DNA of 58,050 nucleotides from Methanobrevibacter sp. (GCF_017468685.1 NZ_JAFUHT010000083.1:1-58050); one strand, 5' to 3'. Counted from the stretch's first letter, positions 1 through 9,281 are shown. A program made the numbers and translations. Notes: generated from the sequence alone by a model not told the origin.

Positions 1-2
1 AA

Positions 3-131
3 ATAAAACATCATTATCTAAAATCAAAAGAATTTTTACATGAATTAACTATAAATACTTACTTTGAATCGATTTTAGATACAAAAGTATATGACAAATG
101 GTTTGAAACATATATACCAAAAGTTTGGTAA
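3..131 (+). CDS. Partial unknown protein (C-terminal 42 residues)
   Basis: An open frame runs in from the left edge and ends at TAA (129-131). The visible end is rich in aromatic and charged residues (...KVYDKWFETYIPKVW). It converges on polB1, whose stop lies 20 bp away. No family is recognisable from this fragment, and it could be a chance open frame, although its composition looks coding. Confidence 0.4.
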   Translation: MKHHYLKSKEFLHELTINTYFESILDTKVYDKWFETYIPKVW

Positions 132-151
132 TTAACTATAAAAAAAATTAA

Positions 152-1933
152 TTATTTTTCATATTTCGCATAAAAACCATCAGTATCCGCATAAATTGCG
201 TAAAACCCATATTCTTCTGCTTTTTTTATTGATGATTTAATATACTGCCTTCCCCAGGAAGTAATCGCCTTTGCACAATCAAATGAATACCATCTGAAAC
301 GTGGAAAACCATAAATTCCATACATTGTATTTGCCAATCTTTTAATAGCTTGCTGTTGTACATCCAAAGCTATTTTTTGCTGAGGATCATTTGAGGCTTT
401 CATTTCACGTTTGATTCTAAATCTCTCCTGCAGAATCTTATCAATAACAGATGGAATAAAACCCTGCGGTGATTTTTTAAACTTGACGCCGTGTTCAGGA
501 GAAATATTATAATCCTCCTCGTTTTCAACTTCCCCTAATGTCATAACATCAGGAGATATGTTTTTAGATATAATTATACTAGGATACAGGCTTCTGAAAT
601 CGAACTGCACAAGATTTTCATGAAGGCCCTTTTCAGGTTCCCTTACATACCCACCTTCATTATCCTCAGCAGATGCACGGTCTGCAAAGTTGGAACCCTG
701 TTTGTTCGGCACTACTTCTTCATCAAAATAAGCTTGTTTTACTAAAAACCATTCGGCCTGCTGGCCTGTTGCCATACGGGATACATCAAATAATGGTTGA
801 CCTATAATACGAGTAAGTTCCAAATTAAGAGGCAAAGTCTGCTCTGCAATTTTTAAAGTGGAAACTACATCATCAAGTGAATAATCAAATAAATTATCCA
901 GTTCTTCACCTTCATTGTCCCAGAACTCCCATATGCGGTCTCCCGGAACGTCAATTTTTTCTTCACCGAATAATTCATAATAAACCCGTTCCAACGTGTA
1001 TCTGTCAAGAGTCATGTATCTTCTCATAACAAGATACAAATCAACATGAATCAATCCTTTAAATGAAGCTGCATTGGCATAACCTCTTCTGATAAATTTC
1101 ACTTCAGATCCGTCCATTCCAATATCCAAATCTACATCCAATATTTTGGCCCGGTCTTTTAGATAAGGGAAATCAAAATTATCTGAGTTATATCCGACAA
1201 TAATGTCCACATTATTATCTTTGATAATTTTTACAAACTCTTCAATCATTTCCTTTTCACTGGATACCTGATTTACAAAATCATCCTTGTCTTTAGAATT
1301 TGTTTTTGTTGAAATTACCTGATTTATACCAAAATTGCTTGAAACTCCAATCATGATTATTTCATCTTCTGCAGAATCAGGCATTCCATGAGGATTTCTG
1401 ACTTCTAAATCGAAACTCAATATTCTGAAATTTTGAGGATATTCCTTAACACGTTTAAGAGGTTCTGTTAATTTGATTATTTCAACATCAAGCTTTGCAG
1501 AATCCAAATCTAGAAATGTATCAAGTTCATCTCCAGTGGCAATGACTTCAGTCATTGGAATAATGTCCCTATCCATCAGATATCTTCTGTAAAATGGAAT
1601 ATCAAATTCCCTAATTTGAATTACATGTTCCAAATCCCTTAAAGCATCCCTATTTTTAGCCAATACCTGAGGATGAATGAATGTAACCTTTATAAATTCA
1701 GATTCTATTTGGAAATCCTTTTTGATAACTTTTTCAACTTTAACTACATCAATATTCTCTTTAATTTCAGATATGCACTCTTCAATATTATCAGATACCA
1801 CATACAAGTATGGTTCAAAAGTATCATCAATTAAAATTATGTTTTTATCGCCTTCTTTTGAAAATAATCTTATTACTGGCTTATTTTCATAAGTTACATA
1901 ATCTATATCCAGAATTACAACATTTCTCTGCAT
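152..1933 (-). CDS. polB1: DNA polymerase family B, large part of a split enzyme (PolB1)
   Basis: This is a replicative or repair DNA polymerase of 593 residues. The N-terminal part holds the 3'-5' exonuclease domain (Exo I SFDLEVRNP near residue 174, Exo II region VGYNSDNFDFP near 249, Exo III YSLDDVVSTL near 353). The palm follows, with motif A DFRSLYPSIII near 452, motif B KRLANTMYGIYGFP near 540 and motif C YADTDG near 584. The protein stops 7 residues after motif C, so the rest of the palm and the thumb are missing. Methanothermobacter has the same arrangement, with PolB1 of about 586 aa and a separate small PolB2. This is therefore a natural split rather than a truncation, and polB2 must lie elsewhere. 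The ATG directly follows the TAG of the upstream permease, whose end supplies the GGAGATG ribosome binding site. It is the last gene of the pyrD-pyrK-permease-polB1 run. Confidence 0.93.
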   Translation of the reverse strand: MQRNVVILDIDYVTYENKPVIRLFSKEGDKNIILIDDTFEPYLYVVSDNIEECISEIKENIDVVKVEKVIKKDFQIESEFIKVTFIHPQVLAKNRDALRDLEHVIQIREFDIPFYRRYLMDRDIIPMTEVIATGDELDTFLDLDSAKLDVEIIKLTEPLKRVKEYPQNFRILSFDLEVRNPHGMPDSAEDEIIMIGVSSNFGINQVISTKTNSKDKDDFVNQVSSEKEMIEEFVKIIKDNNVDIIVGYNSDNFDFPYLKDRAKILDVDLDIGMDGSEVKFIRRGYANAASFKGLIHVDLYLVMRRYMTLDRYTLERVYYELFGEEKIDVPGDRIWEFWDNEGEELDNLFDYSLDDVVSTLKIAEQTLPLNLELTRIIGQPLFDVSRMATGQQAEWFLVKQAYFDEEVVPNKQGSNFADRASAEDNEGGYVREPEKGLHENLVQFDFRSLYPSIIISKNISPDVMTLGEVENEEDYNISPEHGVKFKKSPQGFIPSVIDKILQERFRIKREMKASNDPQQKIALDVQQQAIKRLANTMYGIYGFPRFRWYSFDCAKAITSWGRQYIKSSIKKAEEYGFYAIYADTDGFYAKYEK

Positions 1934-2956
1934 CTATTCATCTCCCATGAGAAATTCTTTTCTGTAATTATCTAAAACTGCATAGGTGATTCCTAAAATT
2001 AAAGGTCCCACTATAAATCCCACAATTCCATAAACAAGAGGCCCTGATAAAAAACCTATAAGTAATATTAACGGATGAATATCAGCATAATGGCTTGATA
2101 GGGCAGGTCTTATATACATATCCACAGTACTTAAGAAAAATCCGAATAGTAGAACTATTATTGCCCTCGGATAATTTCCAGAGAGGACGTCTATGAAAAA
2201 TAATGCCCAATAAATTGGCCATGGTCCGAATACTGGAATTAACTGTAAAATTCCTGTTATTACACCTAAAAATATTCCGTAAGGATAACCCAATAATGAA
2301 TACCCAATCGCACCAAATATTCCTATAATCAGTGAGGTTAGGAAGTGTCCATAAAATATGCTTCTTAAAACATCTTTTATTGATACAATTGTCTTTTCAA
2401 AAAATTCCTTAGAATCATCAGGAACAAATGATTTGATAAAATTTAAACAGTCATCCCCATCACGGGCAAAGTAAAACACTGAACAAACAAGTATAAACAA
2501 ATCTAAAGTAATATTCACCAAGCTACTTACAAATTTTACAAGATAATTTAAGATATAACTGCCTATTTCCTGAATTGATGAGTTTATTGATGTGGATATT
2601 GAACTGCTATCAAATTCACCGGGAAGATAAGTAGTTAACATTGAAATTGAGTTTCCAACATCTGTGTATGAATTAGAAGCTAAAATTCCTGAAACCAAAC
2701 CTGTAAGCTCAAATATAATATATCCAATCAACAATATCAAGGGTATTAAAATAATCACCATTGCAATTAAAATTGAAAGGGATTTGAATTTTAATTTTGA
2801 TTGAATTTTAAAGGCTACTGGTCTTACTCCATAAGCTAAAATAGCTCCCAAGATAACCATACTTAGAACCGGAAAAACAAACATCAAAGAAACTATCAAT
2901 AAAAATATTATCATAAGTATTGGCGGAGTCAAGTATTCTTTAATGTTAATTTCCAT
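1934..2956 (-). CDS. AI-2E family (UPF0118/PerM) membrane permease
   Basis: A 340-residue integral membrane protein with two N-terminal membrane helices (about 12-45 and 57-83), a soluble loop with helices (90-190), and a C-terminal bundle containing the Pro/Gly-rich motif GILQLIPVFGPWPIYW (near 235), which is typical of this family. Members export small molecules or act as Na+/H+ antiporters; the substrate here is unknown. It lies 15 bp downstream of pyrK, with a GAGGAATTGATAAT ribosome binding site, and abuts polB1 without a gap. Cotranscription with both is likely. Confidence 0.85.
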   Translation of the reverse strand: MEINIKEYLTPPILMIIFLLIVSLMFVFPVLSMVILGAILAYGVRPVAFKIQSKLKFKSLSILIAMVIILIPLILLIGYIIFELTGLVSGILASNSYTDVGNSISMLTTYLPGEFDSSSISTSINSSIQEIGSYILNYLVKFVSSLVNITLDLFILVCSVFYFARDGDDCLNFIKSFVPDDSKEFFEKTIVSIKDVLRSIFYGHFLTSLIIGIFGAIGYSLLGYPYGIFLGVITGILQLIPVFGPWPIYWALFFIDVLSGNYPRAIIVLLFGFFLSTVDMYIRPALSSHYADIHPLILLIGFLSGPLVYGIVGFIVGPLILGITYAVLDNYRKEFLMGDE

Positions 2957-2971
2957 ATTATCAATTCCTCA

Positions 2972-3769
2972 TTAATATTTTACACCGGAAGCATCTTTTC
3001 TGTATTTTGCAAATTCAGTAATCTTATAAATTTTATTTTCTTCAAAAACAGGCCCTTCAACACAGATTCTCCAACCTTCACTATCAACACAACACTGACC
3101 ACACACACCTAGTGCGCATTTCATATATCTTTCAAGAGAATATTGGCCAAGTATGTTAGAAGCTTCAAGTATATCAAATATTCCTTTCATCATTATCTCA
3201 GGACCGCAGACAAATGCATAATCATAAGTCACATCTTCAAGTAAATGCTCGAGACAATTTGTTGCGAAACCTTCAAATCCGAAACTTCCATCATCAGTAC
3301 ATGGATGAACATTGACACCAAGATTTTCCAATGAATCAATGAATAATAATTCATCTTTAGTTTGAGCAGCAGAAATCACATCAACATCATTATTTTTAGC
3401 TAAATGAGAGGCGATAGCATTAATAGGAGCCATTCCTACTCCACCACCAATAGCGATGATTCTTTTACCTTCAAAGGAGGCGTCAAAGCCATTTCCATAA
3501 CTTCCCCTGACACCAATGACATCCCCCACTTCAAGATCATGTAACTGTGAAGTGAATTTTCCGATGTTTTTTACAGTAATGGCCAATTCATTGTCATTAA
3601 TTTGTGAAATTGACATTGGCTTTTCATCATTAAAATTCCAAATCATTAAAAATTCACCAGGATTCGGTTTGCCCAATGTTTCAAAATCCCAATCAAATTT
3701 AAAAGTCTTAATTGTAGGAGTTTCCACAGCAATTTCTTTAATTTCAACAATTTTTGGTTCCCTAATCAT
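2972..3769 (-). CDS. pyrK: Dihydroorotate dehydrogenase electron-transfer subunit PyrK
   Basis: A flavoprotein that passes electrons from PyrD to NAD+ in pyrimidine synthesis. The N-terminal half is a ferredoxin-reductase-type FAD-binding barrel. The middle holds an NAD-binding motif (IAIGGGVGMAPI). The end holds the 2Fe-2S ligands CALGVCGQC followed by a fourth Cys in GWRICVEGP. I place the start at the ATG of MIREPKIVE (3767-3769), giving 265 aa; this overlaps the pyrD stop by 8 bp, the usual coupled arrangement. A start 8 codons earlier is possible but would overlap pyrD further. Confidence 0.93.
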   Translation of the reverse strand: MIREPKIVEIKEIAVETPTIKTFKFDWDFETLGKPNPGEFLMIWNFNDEKPMSISQINDNELAITVKNIGKFTSQLHDLEVGDVIGVRGSYGNGFDASFEGKRIIAIGGGVGMAPINAIASHLAKNNDVDVISAAQTKDELLFIDSLENLGVNVHPCTDDGSFGFEGFATNCLEHLLEDVTYDYAFVCGPEIMMKGIFDILEASNILGQYSLERYMKCALGVCGQCCVDSEGWRICVEGPVFEENKIYKITEFAKYRKDASGVKY

Positions 3770-4667
3770 GTGCAATACCCACCATTTCATCAATAGAAGA
3801 ATAACCTTTTTTTGACATGAATCTTTCTAAATCCTGATTGATTTTGCCAAACACTTCAACGCCCTCATCCATTATTGCAGTACCAATTTGAACTGCACGA
3901 GCGCCAGCAAATATAAACTCCACAACATCCTCAAAAGTATATATTCCACCAACACCAATCAAGGGAATCTCTACAGATTCGTATACTGAATAGACATTAC
4001 TGATTGCAATCGGTTTAATGGCCTTACCACTCATTCCACCAAACTTATTTGCCAATACCGGCTTTGCAACATCAATGTTAATCTTCATACCTGGTCCTAC
4101 AGTATTAATTAATGATAAAGCATCGGCTCCCGCATCTTCACAGGTCTTTGCAATTTCGGTAATATCAGTTACATTAGGAGTTAATTTAGCAATAATTGGT
4201 ACATTCGCCTCATCAGCAGCTGCTGAAACAATAGTATGGGACAAATCACAACTTTGACCTATGGATGCACCATATCCATCCATTGCATGAGGGCATGAAA
4301 TATTTAACTCAATCATGTCAACAATCCCCTGAACTTCGTTAACCAACTGCGAAAATTCATCAGGTGTTGCACCATAAATTGAAGCGATTAAAACATTATC
4401 TTCACGGTCAATTTTCTTTAATTCTTCTTTAAAATTCTCAACACCAGGATTTGACAATCCAATTGCATTGATAATTCCTCCATCAACTCCAACAGTTGTA
4501 GGGTTAACATAACCTGGATGAGGATTTAGGGAAAAAGATTTAGATACAACTCCTCCTGCACCAGATTTTAAAATCCAATTCATTGATGAAGCACTGCTTC
4601 CCATTATTCCGGCAGCCAACATCAATGGATTTTGAAATTCCACTCCGCAAACATTTGTTTTTAACAT
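3762..4667 (-). CDS. pyrD: Dihydroorotate dehydrogenase catalytic subunit PyrD (class 1B)
   Basis: Oxidises dihydroorotate to orotate, the fourth step of UMP synthesis. It is an FMN TIM barrel of 301 residues, the normal length. Visible class 1B features are NAIGLSNPG near 66, ELNISCPH with the active-site Cys near 125, AKLTPNVTDI near 161, the FMN loop GGMSGKAIKP near 210, and IGVGGIYTFEDVVEFI plus AGARAVQIGTA at the phosphate site. It is the first gene of the pyrD-pyrK-permease-polB1 run, with a GTGATATT ribosome binding site directly before the ATG. PyrK next door confirms the NAD-linked 1B type. Confidence 0.95.
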   Translation of the reverse strand: MLKTNVCGVEFQNPLMLAAGIMGSSASSMNWILKSGAGGVVSKSFSLNPHPGYVNPTTVGVDGGIINAIGLSNPGVENFKEELKKIDREDNVLIASIYGATPDEFSQLVNEVQGIVDMIELNISCPHAMDGYGASIGQSCDLSHTIVSAAADEANVPIIAKLTPNVTDITEIAKTCEDAGADALSLINTVGPGMKINIDVAKPVLANKFGGMSGKAIKPIAISNVYSVYESVEIPLIGVGGIYTFEDVVEFIFAGARAVQIGTAIMDEGVEVFGKINQDLERFMSKKGYSSIDEMVGIAHD

Positions 4668-4917
4668 AATATCACAAAAAATATCTAATACTTACAAATT
4701 TTAAAATAATCTATAATTTAAATTTTAAACTTAGTCATTAATTAAAATTATGGAAAAAAAACAATCAAATAGTAATAATCTAAAAATGTTTATTAAGATA
4801 TAAAAATATATTAAAATATGAAAATAATTTTAAGTAAAATGTGAAAATGCATTAAGCTTTACATAATTTAGACAGGAAAAACTATCATTATAAATTTATT
4901 AAACAAGGAGGAACATC

Positions 4918-5553
4918 TTGGCAAAAAATGATAAGAAAAAGGGAATGAATCTGCCCAATAAACTTACAATTCTTAGACTAGTCATTTCTGCAGTCGTATT
5001 GGTAATTTTATGCATACCTTGGAGCTCATTAGGAATTGAATGGCCTATTTATTCAGTGAAAACTCTCTCCTTAGATTTCAATTTAGAATACATAGTGGTA
5101 GGCATTTTATTTGCTATTGGATCTCTTACTGATGTTTTAGACGGATATCTTGCTAGAAAATACAATTCAGTGACTGATTTCGGTAAAGTTATGGATGCAA
5201 TTGCCGATAAAGTGTTGGTTAATGGAGTGTTAATAATATTAGCAAGCTCCAATTTCATTCCAGTAATAGTGCCAGTGATTGTTATTTCAAGAGACATTGC
5301 AGTGGATTCTTTAAAAATGGTTGTTGGAAAAACAGAAGGTGCAGTTCAAGCATCATGGCATGGAAAAATCAAAACTGTTTGCATGATGATTGGAATAATA
5401 CTGTTATTTATCATTGGAATTCCTTTATCATCCTTTGAAAATAGCCTTTATAGGATAGACCTGTTATTCATTTATGTTGCCACAATACTTAGTATTATCT
5501 CAGGATACATATACTTCGATTCATATAAAGATTACATCTTCTCAGACATATAA
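4918..5553 (+). CDS. CDP-alcohol phosphatidyltransferase (PgsA-like)
   Basis: A membrane enzyme of phospholipid head-group transfer (211 aa). The family signature is complete: DGYLAR, then G, D and D in DFGKVMDAIADK (residues about 73-97). Several hydrophobic helices follow, and the start MNLPNKLTILRL is typical of phosphatidylglycerophosphate synthases. In an archaeon the substrate is probably a CDP-archaeol derivative; which polar alcohol is used cannot be told from the sequence. Translation starts at TTG (4918), supported by AAGGAGG at 4905-4911. It is divergent from pyrD, with a 250-bp intergenic region and a TATA-like TTATAAATTT near 4889. Confidence 0.87.
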   Translation: MAKNDKKKGMNLPNKLTILRLVISAVVLVILCIPWSSLGIEWPIYSVKTLSLDFNLEYIVVGILFAIGSLTDVLDGYLARKYNSVTDFGKVMDAIADKVLVNGVLIILASSNFIPVIVPVIVISRDIAVDSLKMVVGKTEGAVQASWHGKIKTVCMMIGIILLFIIGIPLSSFENSLYRIDLLFIYVATILSIISGYIYFDSYKDYIFSDI

Positions 5554-5556
5554 CGA

Positions 5557-6219
5557 TTATTTAACTTGAGGATATTGTTTTAAAACTTTTTTAACATAAT
5601 ATTCCTTAGCTACTAAAATATTGCTTGTTGCATGACCCATAGATTTACATTGTCTCTTTTTAATTGCTTTTAATATACCGTCGACTGAATCGTCTCCCCC
5701 AGTATCGACTTCTGTATATGCATCACCAATGGATTCGATGAAATGAGAATCACTAGCTCCCAAAGTGGCAAGATTTCTTTTTTTGGCTAATTTCTTACCC
5801 TGATTATTTGAATATCCAACAAAATATCTTGCATTTTTAGTTTCTACACCCTCGATATCCAAGCCAGTATTCTCCTTACAGAACAATCCTTTACGATAAT
5901 ATGAAAAAGGATGAGGCACAATAGCCAATCCTCCTGCATCATGAATTAAATCCACTGTTTCAGCTGCAGACAAACCTTTAGGAATGATTTCATCAACACC
6001 CAACCCAAGTATATGTCCTTTTTCGGAAGATATTTCAATTGACGGCACAACAATTATGTCTTCTGCAAGACTTCTTGTTACCCTTGAGCCTTTTATCTCA
6101 TCATGGTCACTTATAGCAATTGCATCCAAACCTATTCTTTTAGCTTGTTTGAGAATATCTTTAGGGTATGAACGCGCATCTGGAGAATAAACACTGTGGA
6201 TATGGGGATCAAATTTCAT
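5557..6219 (-). CDS. PHP-domain metal-dependent phosphoesterase
   Basis: A 220-residue polymerase and histidinol phosphatase (PHP) domain protein. Metal ligands are visible: HIH near residue 6, ISDHDE near 37, SIEIS near 60, GHILG, IVPHPF near 100, and GASDSH near 154. The family hydrolyses phosphate esters such as nucleoside or histidinol phosphates; the substrate here is unknown. The start is supported by AGGAATGTGATAAT. It lies 16 bp downstream of a coiled-coil gene in the same orientation, so the two are probably cotranscribed. It converges with the phosphatidyltransferase gene, 3 bp apart. Confidence 0.85.
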   Translation of the reverse strand: MKFDPHIHSVYSPDARSYPKDILKQAKRIGLDAIAISDHDEIKGSRVTRSLAEDIIVVPSIEISSEKGHILGLGVDEIIPKGLSAAETVDLIHDAGGLAIVPHPFSYYRKGLFCKENTGLDIEGVETKNARYFVGYSNNQGKKLAKKRNLATLGASDSHFIESIGDAYTEVDTGGDDSVDGILKAIKKRQCKSMGHATSNILVAKEYYVKKVLKQYPQVK

Positions 6220-6235
6220 ATTATCACATTCCTAA

Positions 6236-6769
6236 TTATTTTGAAAATTTATCAATGATTTCCTGATATTTTTCATTTTGTAATTTTAAACTTAAAACAT
6301 TTGTCTTATTGGATTTAACAATTTCATCATTAGCTTTAGTTAGTTTTTCAATAATTTCATCCTGTTTTTCGATAATTAAATCTTTTTGAGAGAGTAAATC
6401 ATCATAGCTTCTAGAGATTTTTCTAATTTGTATTTCCAACTCTTCTGAATTAGATTTGACCTGGGTTTTATAATCATCGATTAAAGACCTGAGATATCTT
6501 ACCTGATCATGCTTGTCCTCGATGATTTTATCTTTTTCAATCAATTTTTCTTGTAAATCATCAAGTTCCTTAATTCTTGCCTTGTCATAATCTATTTTTG
6601 TATCCAATTTATCCTCCAAATTCTTTTTTTCATATTTTAACTTAGTGGAGTATAATTTTAACTTGTTAATTTCTTCGTTTTTTGCATCCAACTCCATTGA
6701 CATTTCGTCAATTTCAGCATTTTTTAATTCAATTTCATTTTTTAAATCTCTGAAACTTTGCTTTGACAT
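6236..6769 (-). CDS. Coiled-coil protein of unknown function
   Basis: A 177-residue protein that is almost entirely charged heptad-rich helix (Glu, Lys, Leu, Ile) with no signal peptide or membrane segment, suggesting a long cytoplasmic coiled coil. There is no catalytic motif. It begins MSKQSFRDLKNEIE with an AGGTT ribosome binding site. It is upstream of and probably cotranscribed with the PHP hydrolase gene and divergent from nop5. Function is unknown; a scaffold or SMC-like accessory role is only a guess. Confidence 0.75.
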   Translation of the reverse strand: MSKQSFRDLKNEIELKNAEIDEMSMELDAKNEEINKLKLYSTKLKYEKKNLEDKLDTKIDYDKARIKELDDLQEKLIEKDKIIEDKHDQVRYLRSLIDDYKTQVKSNSEELEIQIRKISRSYDDLLSQKDLIIEKQDEIIEKLTKANDEIVKSNKTNVLSLKLQNEKYQEIIDKFSK

Positions 6770-6843
6770 AAATATAACCTATTAAAATAATTTAGTTTAG
6801 AATATAATAAATCTTATTAAAAATAAAATGAATAATTTATTTT

Positions 6844-7995
6844 ATGGAATGCTATATTACTTATTGTGTTAAGGGATTTTTTGCTTTTAATGGTGAAAAT
6901 GAATTAATATCTGAAAGATTATTTCCTGAAAATGAAATTATCGATCGGTTAATAGAAATAGATGATAAAAAGATAGTCAAAGAAGAAATAGAACTTATCG
7001 GTGAATTATCAAAAGATTATGATGAAATAATCATTGAATCAAACAAAAGGTTGTCAGATTATAACAATGATAAAATTACCATCAAAACTCCAAATCAAGC
7101 TGGAGAATTCTTAAGAACAAATTATGACAAGTTTGATTTGGACAGTGATGAATTGAATAATATTTATCAAAATTTTGCAATTTATAAAATTAAAAAAGAA
7201 TCTGCAAGCGAAGATAAACACCTGATTCAGGCTGTAAATTCAATCGATGAAATTGATGAAACCATTTCAAAGTTAATTGAAAGAATACGTGAATGGTATG
7301 CATTATACTTCCCTGAAATGGACGTCATTAAAAACAATGAAACCTATATACGATTAATTTCTCAAAACAAAACAAAACAAGAAATTCTTAAAGCAAAACC
7401 TGAAGCATTCCCTAAAGACATAATCGATTTGGAAGAAGACATTAATCCAATTGATTTAGAAATAATGAACAACTATGCAAAATCCATTTTTGAACTTCAA
7501 AAATCAAGAAAAAACATTGAAGAATATATTGATCAGAAAATGGAAAGTATCGCGCCTAATCTCAGATTGCTTGTCGGTTCAACATTAGGTGCAAAGTTAA
7601 TTTCACACTCCGGAGGAATTAAACGTCTTGCAATGTATCCTTCAAGCACTGTTCAAATCATGGGTGCTGAAAAGGCATTGTTTAGACATTTGAAAAGTGG
7701 AGACCGTCCCCCAAAATATGGTTTAATCTACCAACACCCCCAAGTTCGCGGAGCAAAATGGTGGAATAGAGGTAAAATTGCAAGAATGCTTGCAGGAAAA
7801 ATATCTTTAGCAGTAAGACGCGATGTTTTTACAAAAACCATTGATGAAAATGTTGCAGAAGAATTTAAACAAAAAGTTGAAGAAATAGAAAAAAATAATC
7901 CTTTTCCAACTAAAACAACTAAAAAAAGAAAAGAAGAAAAGTCAAAATCAAAAAATAAAAAGAGAAAAGGTAAAAAGAAAAGGAAAAGGAGATAA
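6844..7995 (+). CDS. C/D-box RNP scaffold protein Nop5 (Nop56/58 homologue)
   Basis: The core scaffold of archaeal C/D-box sRNPs, which bridges the kink-turn protein L7Ae and the methyltransferase fibrillarin. The 383 residues comprise an N-terminal fibrillarin-binding domain (1-120), a coiled-coil dimerisation region (about 125-235) and the Nop domain with its signature LLVGSTLGAKLISHSGGIKRL, then SSTVQIMGAEKALFRHLK and PKYGLIYQHP. It ends in a Lys/Arg-rich tail of about 35 residues. The ATG follows an AATATAATAAATC box by about 35 bp with no clear ribosome binding site. flpA starts 3 bp after its stop, so the two RNP partners are translated together. Confidence 0.95.
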   Translation: MECYITYCVKGFFAFNGENELISERLFPENEIIDRLIEIDDKKIVKEEIELIGELSKDYDEIIIESNKRLSDYNNDKITIKTPNQAGEFLRTNYDKFDLDSDELNNIYQNFAIYKIKKESASEDKHLIQAVNSIDEIDETISKLIERIREWYALYFPEMDVIKNNETYIRLISQNKTKQEILKAKPEAFPKDIIDLEEDINPIDLEIMNNYAKSIFELQKSRKNIEEYIDQKMESIAPNLRLLVGSTLGAKLISHSGGIKRLAMYPSSTVQIMGAEKALFRHLKSGDRPPKYGLIYQHPQVRGAKWWNRGKIARMLAGKISLAVRRDVFTKTIDENVAEEFKQKVEEIEKNNPFPTKTTKKRKEEKSKSKNKKRKGKKKRKRR

Positions 7996-7998
7996 AGC

Positions 7999-8640
7999 AT
8001 GAAAGTTTATTTTAAAGATGGGAATGTAGCAACACGAAATTTAATCCCCGGAACATCTGTATATGGTGAAGAATTAATTCAAGAAAATGAGGAATACAGA
8101 ATTTGGAACCCTAGACGTTCCAAATTAGCAGCAGCGCTTTTAAATGGATTGAAAAATTTAGAGCTTACAGACACTTCAAAAGTCCTATACCTTGGTGCTT
8201 CAACTGGAACTACCGTATCACATATTTCAGATATAGTAATCAATGGAAGAATTTATGCCATTGAATTTTCACCTACTACCGCAAAGAAATTAGTTCAACT
8301 TTCACGTCAAAGACATAATATTGCTCCGATTTTAGGTGATGCAACCAAACCCAAATCATATCTGAACATAGTCGGAAAAACAGACTTGGTGTATTGCGAT
8401 GTTGCCCAACCAACACAAACAGAATTGTTCATAAGAAATATGAATTTATTTTCAAATGATAATGGTGTTGGTCTTTTAATGATTAAAGCCAGAAGTATTG
8501 ATGTTGTTCAAAAGCCTAAAAAAGTTTTCAAAGAACAAGAGAAGAAATTGAAGGAAAAAGGTTTTAAGATTATTGAAAAAGTAAAACTGGAACCTTACGA
8601 AAAAGACCATATTGCATTATTAGTTGAGAAAAATTTTTAA
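7999..8640 (+). CDS. flpA: Fibrillarin-like rRNA/tRNA 2'-O-methyltransferase
   Basis: The catalytic subunit of the C/D-box RNP: it transfers methyl from SAM to ribose 2'-OH at guide-selected sites. The 213 aa match the archaeal fibrillarin length. SAM-binding motifs are YLGASTGTTVSHISDI (near 65), YAIEFSP (near 88), ILGDATKP (near 113) and DLVYCDVAQP (near 131), with the catalytic Lys in LMIKARSID (near 156). It has an AAGGAGAT ribosome binding site inside the end of nop5. Its product would act with the guide RNA inside the tRNA-Trp intron found in this window. Confidence 0.96.
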   Translation: MKVYFKDGNVATRNLIPGTSVYGEELIQENEEYRIWNPRRSKLAAALLNGLKNLELTDTSKVLYLGASTGTTVSHISDIVINGRIYAIEFSPTTAKKLVQLSRQRHNIAPILGDATKPKSYLNIVGKTDLVYCDVAQPTQTELFIRNMNLFSNDNGVGLLMIKARSIDVVQKPKKVFKEQEKKLKEKGFKIIEKVKLEPYEKDHIALLVEKNF

Positions 8641-9281
8641 AAAAAAATAGATAATATGCATATGATTTTTTGAAAAAAAATAGCTGTGAGAATTATAAAA
8701 AATTACTACAAAAAACACAAAAAAGTATTACTTAGATAGATATTTATACTATGAAATTAAAAATAATAAATGCTAATGCAAATAAAATAAAAGTTCATTG
8801 AAATGTCCTTTAGGTTAATTCACTCTATTAATCACTCCATTTAACTGACACCTAAAGGCATGAACTTATTTTTGTAAAATACTTATTTTTAAATGACTTT
8901 TTTTAAAAGATTGATTTAGTGTTTTTAATCAAAAAAGTATTACTCAATTAAGCCCATATTTTGCTATAAATTCAAACAAACTACTCCCAAATAAAATCAT
9001 TTAAACTTATTCAAGATAATTAATTTTTCATATTTTTTGAAATTACAATCAAAAATTAAAATTGATTTAGAGAAAATATAAGCAAATGAAACATTACACA
9101 CAATTTTTCAAAAATAATCAAATCAAAAAAATCCTCCGAAAATTAAGTAACAAAATATTAATTTAATGGATAATTAAATCAATAGTTTTATTAAAAAACT
9201 ACCAAATACACGTATAAACTATCAAAATATTTGATTTAAAAAAGTAAACTAATAAGTTAATAATAAGACATATAGATGAAC
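8641..9281. other. 641-bp gene-free region with a structured element
   Basis: No convincing coding frame is seen on either strand between flpA and coaB. It holds a promoter-like TATTTATAC (8741-8749), a two-part inverted repeat at 8791-8867, and two copies of the 15-mer CAAAAAAGTATTACT (8718-8732 and 8930-8944) flanking it. The rest is AT-rich without clear structure. Confidence 0.7.
8770..8875 (+). ncRNA. Candidate small structured RNA
   Basis: A two-segment inverted repeat: AAGTTCAT (8791-8798) pairs with ATGAACTT (8860-8867), and CCTTTAGGT (8807-8815) pairs with ACCTAAAGG (8850-8858). This leaves an 8-nt/1-nt asymmetric internal loop and a 34-nt apical loop. A TATA-like TATTTATAC lies about 25 bp upstream of the proposed 5' end, and ATTTTTG follows the stem. 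The strand is assigned from this layout only. The 5' end is inferred. It could instead be the footprint of a small mobile element. Confidence 0.35.

Noticed and set aside
8791-8867. A C/D-box sRNA next to nop5-flpA
   Set aside because: CTGA is present but no RTGATGA-type box C pairs with it; the long stem is unlike C/D RNAs.
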